This document shows positions 1-9,455 of a DNA stretch of 27,495 nucleotides, in pieces (position 1 is the first letter of the stretch; each line of letters starts with the position of its first letter). The position numbers were made by a program, and so were the translations under genes. The DNA comes from Fomitopsis serialis (taxonomy: Eukaryota > Basidiomycota > Agaricomycetes > Polyporales > Fomitopsidaceae), in assembly GCF_022376445.1 (NCBI RefSeq), contig NW_025955438.1:1-27495 (forward strand), written 5' to 3'. Below the pieces are notes generated by a model that worked only from the letters and a program-made list of their open reading frames with translations, was not told where the DNA came from and searched no databases.

Positions 1-570
1 ATGCCGTCGAGCGCATGCGCGAGCGCGCTCAAAATGGAGGTATCGGAGAAGGTGACGGGACGAGTGCGATCGAGACCATTGCGCACGCGTATGGCCGTCA
101 GGCCGTCGTTGTATCCATCGACCCACGCAGAGCTTACGTGGACCCGGGATACGACGGGCCATACAAGGATGAGCTCGTTTTGGGAAGCCGGATGGCGCGG
201 AGAAGGAGCGCGGGAAGGCATGGTGGTATCAATGCACCGTCAAGGGCGGACGGGAGAACCGCCCGCTTTCCGTCGTCCAACTCGCAAAAGGCGTCGAGAA
301 GCTCGGCGCAGGCGAGATCATCCTCAACAGCATCGACCGCGATGGCACGGGACTCGGCTTCGACGTCGACTTGATCGCGTTGGTGCGGAAGAGCGTTCGA
401 ATACCTGTTGTTGCGAGTAGCGGTGCGGGTAAGCCGGGGCACTTCGTCGAGGTGTTTGAGAAGACTGGCGTGGAGGCGGCGTTGGCGGCTGGGATCTTCC
501 ACCGGGAGGAGTCAGGATACAGGACGTCAAGCAAGCACTATCGATTTCGAGGTTCTCAGTCAGGACTTGA
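1..570 (+). CDS. HIS7: HIS7 3' part: imidazole glycerol phosphate synthase, HisF cyclase domain (5'-truncated, two apparent frameshifts)
   Basis: This is the C-terminal part of the fungal HisH-HisF fusion, which makes imidazole glycerol phosphate and AICAR from PRFAR and glutamine-derived ammonia in histidine synthesis. The gene enters from the left edge; the first full codon is at position 3. Three reading frames are needed. Positions 3 to about 180 give [17 protein letters not shown] and [14 protein letters not shown]. About 185-511 give [12 protein letters not shown], the catalytic-strand block [13 protein letters not shown], the phosphate-binding VVASSGAG and [12 protein letters not shown]. 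Positions 511-570 give [19 protein letters not shown] and the stop. Each change fits loss of one base: the first near the TTTTGGG run at 176-184, the second near GGAGGAG at 504-512. No GT-AG intron can explain either. The domain identity is secure; whether the breaks are real or sequencing errors is open. Confidence 0.9.
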
Positions 571-3041
571 GCACCGAGGGGCTTGAATATCTTAAAACTT
601 ATTTATGTAGGCGTACTCATGTGTAGGAATCGGGATGCTGGTTGTAGTCACTTGTATGCTTTGCACAGTATAGAAAGAAGCCAGAGGCACGCTGTGCCAA
701 TGTCGCATGTATAGAGCCCGCGTCTACCTGCAACGACTGGTACAAAGGACAAGGAACGAACCAGAGAACGAATGACTGATGTATAATGGCCGGACCGCGT
801 GTAGATTCTGTGTCACACGAGGATTCCGCGGCCAGTACTTAGTCTCAGGCGGCAGCGAACATACTCAGTACCAGCCGCTATCAATTTGAATCCACGATCA
901 GGGCAGAACGAGCTGGATGACTTTAGGTTGAAGCGCACCGTAGCATCGCCGGAAGATATAGTCCTCTCTTCCCACAAGTGATGGCGAATACGCCGAAGTC
1001 CCAAGTATTGTCCAAGGTACATGTCAGCCCAATCTGAGGTAATTGTCTATGTGAGGACGTACCGTATCCAGTGCATTTGCCACAGTCAATGGTAAGTCTG
1101 TAAGCGTCGGAGTCGAGCTCAATTTTGGTGGCCTTGTTGGTGAAGTTCACGTCACTAGCCGGGCTATCTAGGACTGCTGTGCACTGTAAGTTGTAACTGC
1201 GGGCACTTATAAGCTACCTGATCGTGGATCCGTGCCAGGGGTACCATCGTTGTCGGGATAAGACTGAGGAATGCTCAGCACGGGATGAGGGTGGATGTAA
1301 GTGCCCAATTACACCTGAGTGATCAAGACGCCATATTCCGATATACCAGAGATGGTGTTCCTAAGGGGAGTGCATACCGTCGAGCAGTCAGACACATCGT
1401 TGGCGGTCTCGGAGACAGAGTCAACCCTGCAAGTAGCCCGCTTCGCGGTCTGAGTGCCAGAAGGCACAGCAAGGGCGCGATGAGCGAACATGATCCAAGA
1501 GACTGCGTGAGCCTGGTTAAATCACTGTGGCCCTCAGAGCTCCGGCGACACCCTATTCGTACTTTCAGAGGGATCAGTAAAAGCTCATCACCTTGGGAAG
1601 GGACTAAGGCCGTGAATCGCACACTACCGGGTTGGTCCCAGGCCAATGCATTCCAACGGACCGCGATGATCGCTCGAGCTGAGGGTGGAGGCAAATGGCG
1701 CGGGCCGGCGGCAACATGATTGAAGGTCTCCGGATGATCTCGAGGCTGTCTCAAGAGACAGTCCTGTCGCTAAGGGCATCACGATGTGACCGCTATGCAT
1801 GAGTACAAACGTCCGGGCGCGGCGTTAAAGATGGGACGAACATGCGATGGCCACGATCAACGGACCCGTCCTGATAACTTTCTATTGAATCCTGCACGAA
1901 CCGACGGTCCGCGCCCTGTCGATAGATGCGCATATGCCCAATAGTGCACGCAGACAATCGCGGTGGGGAAGTCGATCGTGGCCCGTAGCTCTCGCGCTAG
2001 GCAGCGTCGCATTCGAGCACGTAGTGAGGTGCTGGCGTGGTACTCCGAGGAATGGCTGTCCGAGGTTCAAGCCTGATTCTGCAATACCCACTCAGCATAC
2101 GTGTGCAGAGATAGAGCTCACCCTTAACTATAAGTAACCTGTCACCGGACGAGCATGCGATGCACACGTCTAAATGCATCCAATTGCATTGCGGACCCGG
2201 TGGACATACTGACCCACTCTGCTTCCTGCTACCGTGCAGCTCGTGATCAGTCCTCGTCGTCATGGGTAGCATGGGAGAATCCCATATGGATCACCGAGCT
2301 CCTTCTCTCTTTCAGAAGCGCACTGGCAACTCATGCATGTGCACATACCATAGCGAAGGCACCAACGAAGAACAGGCTATCCATAGCCAATGCCATATTC
2401 GCAGACACCGGTCTGAGTTAGCTGCCTGTGCAACCTTCAAATTAGTGACTAACGGTCGAGGAACAGACGACACCACATACCTGCAGTGATGTGAAGAAGG
2501 CCTTTCCCACTAGCAAGTTTCTCGACTACAGAATTGTATACGGCGTAAGGCGACGCGACAGCGGGTATGCACTCAGTAATCCGGTCGTTACAATACATCA
2601 ATATATACGATCACTGGTGAAGGGATTGCTACTGCGCGGACGCGACATCGAAACGGAAGAGAATACAAGGCGTACAGTAGGGATTGTGCGGTTACGGCAA
2701 AGCAGCAAGGGGGGCGAATACGGGTAGGGAACGTTGGGGTAACCGAGCTGCTGGGACAGGAACAGGGTAGACAAGGGGAAGGAAACACAGAAGAGACGAA
2801 TCTCGACAGACCCAGCGTATTTACAATTTGGTCAGTCGACATAAGACACAGGATAGGATTCCAAACGCCAGGACGAAGGCAGCACATCTACAAGGGAACA
2901 ATTTGAAAAACAGACACGTATGACAAATTCGTTCCAGCATAAGTAGGGGCGCGGAGGGGAGAGGGGGCATACAACCGCCATAGTGGACGCACCTCGCCAC
3001 ATGCGAGGCTGTCCGGCGGACCACAACACCTGTTGAGCTCT
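571..3041. other. Intergenic region without recognisable gene
   Basis: This 2.5 kb lies between the convergent 3' ends of HIS7 and PAL1. Its composition is visibly less GC-rich than the flanking exons. The longest open frames (1285-1719 on plus, 1323-1754 on minus) overlap on opposite strands, have no recognisable motif and no convincing splice-linked neighbours. I saw no terminal inverted repeats, no transposase or reverse transcriptase motif, and no convincing tRNA. It may hold 3' UTRs, a non-coding transcript or a strongly decayed element; none of these is supported directly. Confidence 0.5.
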
Positions 3042-4606
3042 TTACTTGCCGCCCTTCACCACACCCTTCATCTTCCTCATCAGGCTCGTCTTCCTTCCCA
3101 GGCCGCCAGGCGAGCCGACTTCAATAGGAGTATCGAAGTAGTCTCGCTGCGGCTGCGTCCTCGGAGGAGCCGGGAGGTCCTTGTCCGTGTTCACTGGCAC
3201 AGGATCCTCGACGTAGACATAGCCGCCCTCCTCACTGTTAGGTGAGAAGTCATCCTTCCGGATGTTCGCAGCGCGCCCGAAGCGACCTAGGAACGACTGC
3301 TGGGGCCGGTGCGTCGGCCGAGCGCCATGGCCAGGGGCGGAATGAGTCGTAATCGAGTTCTCCTCGGTGGAGGAGGTGGGAGAAGGGTCGCGATCACCGA
3401 CGGCCACCGGCACGTTTGGCGAGTCGCGCATCTGACGGATGCGGCGCATGAGCGACTTGCTGCGTTTGGGCGTTCCGTTGCCAGTGGGGGAGGGGGGTTC
3501 CTGCTGCTCGATTGGAACTTCCACCTCCCCATCCGGGGAAAAAATTGGCTGGGGCGGGGGGAGGTTGCCGCGCCTCGAAGCCTGGCGGCGTGCGTCAGGA
3601 CGTTCATCAGGACGGGAACGGCCGCTGCGATCAGTGCGCTTCCCACCGCCGTTGCGGTTGTTGTACGAGGGGTATTCCGCGTTCGGCCTGGTTGCTCCAC
3701 CGCCGGCCGAGAAGTCCTCGAAAGGTTCTGGCTCATGGATGCCCCAAGCCTCCGCAATAGCATCGTGTCGCTTCTTGGGTGCTTCGTACGGCACGTAGAT
3801 GTCCGGAGAAGTGGGATATGGCGTGTCGCCGACGCGTGGAAGCTCCTGAGCTGCGGCGAGAGCAACCTTGTCACGTTCCGTGACGGCACTCCATGCCATC
3901 ATTGGAGCCTTAGTAGAATGCTTGTTGCGCGACGGGGCACAAGCATCGAAGGGTCCATCATGGTGGAACACTTTGAATCGTGGTCAGCATCTGACCCATC
4001 GGCCAGCGTGGAATGGACGTACTGGGACCGACACCAGAGAAGTCAAGCCTATCAATGACATCGGCATGAGAGGAGCCCTTCTTCGCCTTGCCACGGGGGC
4101 GAGAGCCGTTCTTGTTCTTGTCGGCGTCGCGGTTGATCGTCTGGATCCCGGAGTCTTGGGAGTGCGAACGACGAGAAGCACCGGTCGAGGGCCGCGTTGG
4201 GCTGTTGGGTAGAGGTGAGGCAAGGGGAAAAATAGGGGTGAAATCATTAGTCCACTGCATAAGATAAGGGCTGGACGACGTACGCGGCGAGCTCTGTGTT
4301 GCTCCTGCCCACTCGATTGCGAGGGGCTTGATCCCCCGATCTTACTTGAACAGCGTCGCGGACGGCCTCGACGACGTTGTTGTCTCGGCTCATGTTCATG
4401 GGGACAGCGGGCTGAGCCCTCCTGATGGTGGATGATTTGGGAAGAGCCTTGGGCGGGGGCGGGGGCGCACGGTGAGAAGCGGACTGAGGGGGAGCGTTGC
4501 GAGTAAGGGTGGGGACACCGTACGCAGAGTAGGACGGGGTGTGAGAGTCGTTGAAGGGGTCAGAGGGCGTCGCTCTGTGGCGATGAGGTTTGGGTGCAAC
4601 CTGCAT
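3042..4606 (-). CDS. PAL1: Pal1 family cell morphology protein (3 exons, 476 aa)
   Basis: Exons read 4606-4284, 4201-4023 and 3970-3042. Introns of 82 nt (GTACGT donor, CTAAT branch, CAACAG acceptor) and 52 nt (GTACGT, GCTGACC, CAAAG) join in phase. The second junction builds the Pal1 signature: VIDRLDFSGVGP at the end of exon 2 runs into MFHHDGPFDACAPSRN at the start of exon 3. Further family marks are the N-terminal SDPF, EPFEDFSAGG, KRSKSLMRRIRQMRDSPNVP and the basic tail KTSLMRKMKGVVKGGK. The rest is Pro/Ser/Arg-rich and probably disordered. In fission yeast Pal1 is a membrane-associated protein at growth sites needed for cylindrical shape; in budding yeast the relatives associate with endocytic patches. 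A polarity or endocytosis role here is inferred from family. The ATG at 4606 is the first usable one, but an extra upstream exon is possible (see 4607-5211). Confidence 0.88.
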
Positions 4607-5211
4607 GGCTAGAAGCGAGGAGCCAGTTCGAATGTTTGGTCAGGCGATAGGCTCGGCAACTTACCGCCTGTCGGACAGCTGTTGCCACGCGAAATCGATG
4701 TATGATAGATGTGATTCGACGAGTTCCTGCAGCCAGATACTGCGAGACGATGGGGGTATGAGAGGAAGTGCGATAGCGGGAACAGGACTGGGCCTACACA
4801 GCACCGTATGCAGCGTTTGGCTGTCGTGGGCTCAGCGGGACTGGGGCATCCGGCGCTAACCCGAACAAACTCCACCAGTCAGCCGGCCCAAAATGGCAAC
4901 TCTCCCAGCGCCTACCCCTGCCCGCCCCGCTGACTGCTGTCCAAAGCCTCCGCGCGCGGTCTCATAATTCATCACATTGCTCCATCATACCGAACAGGAC
5001 ATGTACAGCATCCACACACCGGGCAGTGTCCAGCGACGAACAATCGGATACGAGCTCGCAAACTGCCCCCGTCCCATTCGAGCTCGGTGAAACTCCGAGT
5101 CGGGGCAGACTCACGCCTCCTCCTGCTCCTGTGATCAGCCGAGGTGATCCACACGAACCAGACGGTGGTCCAGACCTCGCGGTCGAGGGCCGCCAACGAT
5201 CACCCAAGCGA
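4607..5211. other. PAL1 upstream region with an unassigned exon-like segment
   Basis: This is the gap between the PAL1 start and the 3' end of the MetE-like gene, both on the minus strand. The minus frame is open over 4831-4665 without an ATG. It contains the protein-like stretch WLQELVESHLSYIDFAWQQL (4735-4676) and ends at a strong GTAAGT donor at 4664, followed by a CTGACC branch-like site. It joins PAL1 in frame only if the acceptor is CCACAG, just inside the current exon 1. It could be a 5' coding exon of PAL1 or chance. The remainder should hold the PAL1 promoter and the 3' UTR of the upstream gene. Confidence 0.4.
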
Positions 5212-7021
5212 TCACAACCAAATCTGCTTCGCGGCTTCCACGACCAGCTCCAGCTTGCGTCGTTCCTCCTGTACATCGACGTCATATCGTTGAGATCGAC
5301 CGCTAGAATGTAATCGACTGCGCATGGAACTCACCTCTTCGCTCAGTGGGTTGCCTTCGAACACGGACGCAAAGCCACACTGCGGGCTAAGGCAGAGTCT
5401 AGATCCATATGTCAGCGCCCATGCTCCAACGGCGGTACATTTTCCGCTTACTGGTTCAGTGCGTCCTGTCTCGACCGCTTCGGCGTTCCTCGCGAGACTA
5501 TCTCAGCAGCCTCCTCAACGCGTGCCTTGAGTTCCGAGATGCTCTCGAGCTAGTTATCAGACACCCGCATGAGCTCACCGACGTCACAGCTGTGCATTGC
5601 GATACGGAAAGGCGCACCTGAGATACCTTCGTTGACACAAGCCCTAGCACGGCAACCTTGTCGGGCGGTAGGAATCGTAAGGGCTCGAACCCTCCCGAGC
5701 GTTCTGTGTCGTACTCCAGCTAGGTTACTCAGCGTTCAGTCACAATGTCTGCGGAAGCGGTGATTGGACGACATACATAGTAGCAATCGACGTCCAAATT
5801 ACGGAAGTACTTCTCCGCTATTCTTTCGAGGCTACCTTCGCTGTAATGCATCCCCTTGAATTTTTGCCATGAGCATCAGAACAGCGGATGATTGACGATA
5901 GCGAAGCGCACACCTTGTAATTGCCTCTGCAAGTATGGATGCCCACCATCAGGTCGCCTGGACGCTCCGCAAGGATATCGTTATAGATCGTAATGTACAT
6001 ATCCAGGAGAGCTTCATGATCAACGCCAGCCTGCTCCATGCCGGCGATCATTGATTCCGCACAAAAGAAGGCAAACGTCGGGTCATCGAATTGAATGTTA
6101 CGACACCCCAGTTGATACAGCTCGTCAATTTCCTCACGATAGGCCTTGATGAGGTCCTCGAAGTACTCGGCTAAGTGTCTATGTATTCAACGGTGCACGT
6201 GTCCTTGCTAGCGACTTACCGTCGGTCGCATAGACAGATTTGTCATACGCGTGTTCTGAGCCATGGCGGAGGTGCATCCACGTAGGGCCGCAGATAGTTA
6301 TTTTGAGGTATTTGACATCCTTATCCTGGCTGAGAAGTTTGTGAGCACCAGACGTGTTGAGATACTTACCTCGGGGGAAACGAGGTTTTTCAGAAACTCG
6401 AAGTCCTCAGTATGGACCCCCTTGGTCCTCCTGATCTTGCCCTGACGTCACAGAAGCATCAGGATGGATGGATCTTTATCACGCACTGGACGCGTCGCTC
6501 ACAGTCGTGTAGATCGATGGGTACTCGGTGAGTCTCATCATGTGAAAGATGGCCACGTAGGGGAGATATTCCTATACAGAAAGACATGAGTGGATGCGCA
6601 TGGAACCGGTATTCAGTCTGCGAGGCGTTACCTTGAAAGTGGACAGGGAGCCTGGGGAAACTACGTTAGATAGTGCTTGCACAGATCCTCATTATCCTTA
6701 CGCGCAGGAATGACCGTCATTCCGCCCAAAGTCTCGAACATGCCCTGATAGAATGCGCCCCTGCGAGCGCGCATGAGCGGCGCGGAAGTGAAATACATGT
6801 AACCTTACTTACCTTCTCACTTCGCCGTCAGTTATGCTCTTGATTCCGGCCTTTTGTTGTAATCGCACAATCGCAGGGATACTCTCGTCCTCGACGGTCT
6901 TGAGTTCTGTGTGGCTGCATTTCTGGCCTTCATACTCAAATCGTTTCGCCACAAGCTTCTGCGGGCGGAGGAGCGAGCCTATGTGCTCAGCGCGGCAAGG
7001 AGGGTTGAGATGCAAAGACAT
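5212..7021 (-). CDS. Stand-alone MetE C-terminal-domain (UROD/MetE-like) methyltransferase, 393 aa, 12 exons
   Basis: Exons: 7021-6813, 6760-6702, 6651-6632, 6571-6503, 6441-6370, 6325-6220, 6170-5914, 5854-5777, 5719-5627, 5549-5452, 5398-5335, 5268-5212; all junctions are in phase and total 1182 nt. The product begins CRAEHIGSLLRP, followed by SITDGEVRRGAF and the core motifs of the cobalamin-independent methionine synthase catalytic barrel. Likely zinc ligands are His257 and Cys259 (GIHTCRGN), Glu292 (LEYD) and Cys361 (SPQCGFAS), matching the His-x-Cys, Glu, Cys set of MetE. Full MetE is about 750 residues with a duplicated N-terminal barrel; that half is absent, as in archaeal and other single-barrel relatives. 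The fold and zinc site point to thiol methylation, but neither methyl donor nor acceptor can be read from sequence. One exon is only 20 nt. A TATA box lies about 46 bp upstream of the chosen ATG. Confidence 0.92.
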
Positions 7022-7066
7022 CGGCGCACGGTCAACGGGGAAACGCTACAGATTGACCGCAGAAGC

Positions 7067-7073
7067 ATATATA
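7067..7073 (-). promoter_or_regulatory. TATA box of the MetE-like gene
   Basis: The minus strand reads GAGTATATATGC here, 46-52 bp upstream of the ATG at 7021. It is the only TATA-like element close to that start and implies a very short 5' leader. The position supports the chosen start codon. Confidence 0.55.
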
Positions 7074-8409
7074 CTCAATGGGAAGCCGTAACCTTCGCGA
7101 TAATCGGCTCCGAGCAGCGATGTGGGTCCCTTCAGGAAGGTAGACTTGCCGCATTTCGGGCAAGGTAACCAGTGGACCCTATGTTCAATAAGACCGATCA
7201 ACGCAATTAATATAGGCCACTCATGCTAGAAGCAACGCGGCCGGAGGAATCGCCCGAGCGTCGCGGAGACCTTGTAGAGGGCGTGGGTGTCAGGGCCGGT
7301 GTTTACGGACAACTCTGGCAGTTTTTGGCAGGAGAGAAGTCTAGTAGGACACCCGGAGACACAGGGATTGTCATGAGGACGCATTTCGTTGGCAGGGGAA
7401 GGCAGAACGTGAGAGTAGAGGGCTATTGATGACAAAATATGCCGGCATACACGATGCCCCGCGCTGCTTTTGGACGATGGTTAGCGAGCACGCTGCCGAA
7501 CGCGTGTACCAATGATTGCTGCGTACCACAGAATGACCTTAGTATATAGCATCGAGGCGTTTCGTAAGCAATGCAGAGCTGGGATTTGGCTGGGAATGCA
7601 TAGACGAAGAATGGAGCCGGTGGTTCGAATCAAGACTGACAGGATGCTCTGGAACACTCACTGTCACACAGAATACAGTACTCGGGCCCTGCAAGGCCGC
7701 CACACAGGCTAAAGACGCTAGCTGGGGATCATCGCTTCGATGAACGGAATGGCTGCATGCCCGTCGGTGGCTAGTCTCTCCTGGGCAGATCCGAAAGAAG
7801 ACCTCTTTGACGGAGGGGAAGACGGTCTTCTACGTATGGGTCGGTGGCAGCATTGCACCATGGCCAAGGTCCAATGTGACCGATTGAGTCCAGAGTGGCG
7901 GTAAACGTCGTATACTGCCGCAGATGCTTTATCATCTAGCAGTGCGTATTCAATAGAGGCGGAACGGCAACTGTTGAAGACCTGGTGGTTCGCAAGGGAG
8001 GCGATACATTCAATGTGCAAGTTGTAAGGCAGGCACTCAGCTGGTTAGAGCTGAGTTAGAGCGCTTGACTTGGGAGTGTGCCAGTAGCGCGCATTGCCAC
8101 ATGGCACCGTTGAGGCGCCGACACAACACCTCGCGCGTTGCCGAGGCAGCAAACCGAATCCCTCAGTGTTGCCCAACGCTCGTCAAGACAACCCCCCTCA
8201 AGGTCTGTATGCCCCTCTGCCGTCTGGAAATGTGTCAGGACGTCTCTAGAATCACTGCTTGTACGGCCTGTGCAGTCGAAATGCCGGATTTCGCGCAGGA
8301 AAGTGGTGGATCGGCCGTCCAAGCAGTGGATGTAGTGACGCCAGGCATTTCTGCGACTTCTCTGTGAACCGTTTTCGCTAATGGCATCCATTGCTCTCCA
8401 GAGTAAGCC
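7074..8409. other. Intergenic region between two divergent genes, no gene recognised
   Basis: This 1.3 kb separates the MetE-like gene (minus) from the eL13 gene (plus). The open frames in it are short, overlap on both strands and show no recognisable domain. Near its right end the sequence GCTAAT at 8378-8383 is followed by a pyrimidine-rich tract and CTCCAG ending at 8401. That looks like a branch site and acceptor of an intron in the 5' UTR of eL13, a common feature of fungal ribosomal protein genes. No matching donor was fixed. Confidence 0.45.
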
Positions 8410-9214
8410 ATGGGTTTCGCGCACAACAACGGTTCGTTCGTACTACTGGGGTCACAGATTGCGCAGGAAGCTCATCTATAACGTTGTATTTTGCAGTCCT
8501 CCCCGATAACCACTTCCGCAAGGACTGGCAATCCCGCGTCCGCACCTGGTTTGACCAGCCAGGGCGCAAGCTCCGCCGCCGCCAGGCTCGCAAGACAAAG
8601 GCTGCTGCCCTTGGCGTGCGCCCGCTCACTCTCCTCCGCCCCGCCGTCCGCGCGCAGACCGTGCGCTACAACCGGAAGGTCCGCGAGGGCCGGGGATTCA
8701 CCTTGGGTGAGCTCAAGGAGGCCGGCATTGGCAAGAAGGAGGCCCGCGGTGTTGGCATTGTTGTCGACCACCGGAGGCGAAACCTGAGCGAGGAGGGCAA
8801 GGCGATCAACGTTGAGCGTCTCAAGGCGTACAAGGCGCGCCTCATCGTCTTCCCCCGCAACGCTAAGAAGCCCAAGAAGGGTGACACCACCGTGCGTGTC
8901 TTTTGATCGGTATGGGGGATTACGTGAACTCATTGTCTGGTATCAGGGCGAGGAGCTCTCCGCCCCCACGACCCGGTCCAACCTCCCTCTCCTCGACTCA
9001 TACGTCCACGAAGCTCCCCGCCAAATCACCGACGAGGAGCGCGAGTTCGAGGCGTACCGCACCCTCCGCCAGGAGCGTGGGCGTGCTCGCAACGAGGGTC
9101 AGCGCAAGGTGCGGGAAGCCAAGGTGAGTTGTTGAGTATATCCACCATCGGCACGTCTAATGTCAAGCTATCGCTCTGCAGAAGGCCGAGGAGGAGGCAA
9201 GCAAGAAGAAGTAA
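8410..9214 (+). CDS. RPL13: 60S ribosomal protein eL13 (4 exons, 208 aa)
   Basis: Exons 8410-8431, 8497-8891, 8947-9123 and 9182-9214 join in phase across introns of 65, 55 and 58 nt. The first exon encodes only MGFAHNN plus one base, and the last only a short basic and acidic tail ending in SKKK. Diagnostic blocks are NHFRKDWQSRVRTWFDQPGR, RRRQARKTKAA, GFTLGELKEAGIGKKEARGV, VDHRRRNLSEEG and RLKAYKARLIVFPRN. The length matches eukaryotic eL13 at about 200 residues. The protein is a structural component of the cytosolic large subunit. Its 3' end is only 241 bp from the convergent desaturase gene. The introns are too short to carry a typical box C/D snoRNA and I saw none. Confidence 0.97.
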
Positions 9215-9455
9215 ACACTTACTTGCTTTCGTTCTGTCGCACATCTCGTCCTCGCTTCCTTCCCCTTTGCATTACCTATGTACTCAAAAACTGGCAATGC
9301 CCGGGGATACTGCATTATATGCCTTATGCACCGATTATGACATGCTCTTGGTGGAGTGTTCTCATCGCATCCTCCATGCTCTACTTCATTTGCGTAATGC
9401 CATCATGAGATGAGTTTTCTACATGAATGTACATGATGTCCGCACGATGATACGG

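Noticed and set aside
1285..1754. Overlapping 144- and 143-residue frames on opposite strands
   Set aside because: Neither has recognisable motifs, a promoter signal or splice-linked exons. Overlap on both strands is what chance open frames look like here.
4300..4345. Possible 41-nt intron in PAL1 exon 1 (GTAAGA donor, GGGCAG acceptor)
   Set aside because: It is shorter than any other intron in the window, lacks a branch site, is not a multiple of three, and removing it breaks the frame that otherwise joins exon 2 correctly.
5640..5720. tRNA T-loop-like GGGTTCGAGCCC on the minus strand
   Set aside because: It lies inside exon 9 of the MetE-like gene, encoding GGFEPL. No D-arm or acceptor stem pairs around it.
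8031..8070. tRNA D-arm-like CTCAGCTGGTTAGAGC
   Set aside because: No matching T-arm (TTCRA) follows at the right distance, and no acceptor stem can be formed.
8432..9181. snoRNAs inside eL13 introns
   Set aside because: The three introns are 65, 55 and 58 nt, too short for a usual box C/D or H/ACA RNA plus splice signals, and no C and D box pair was seen.
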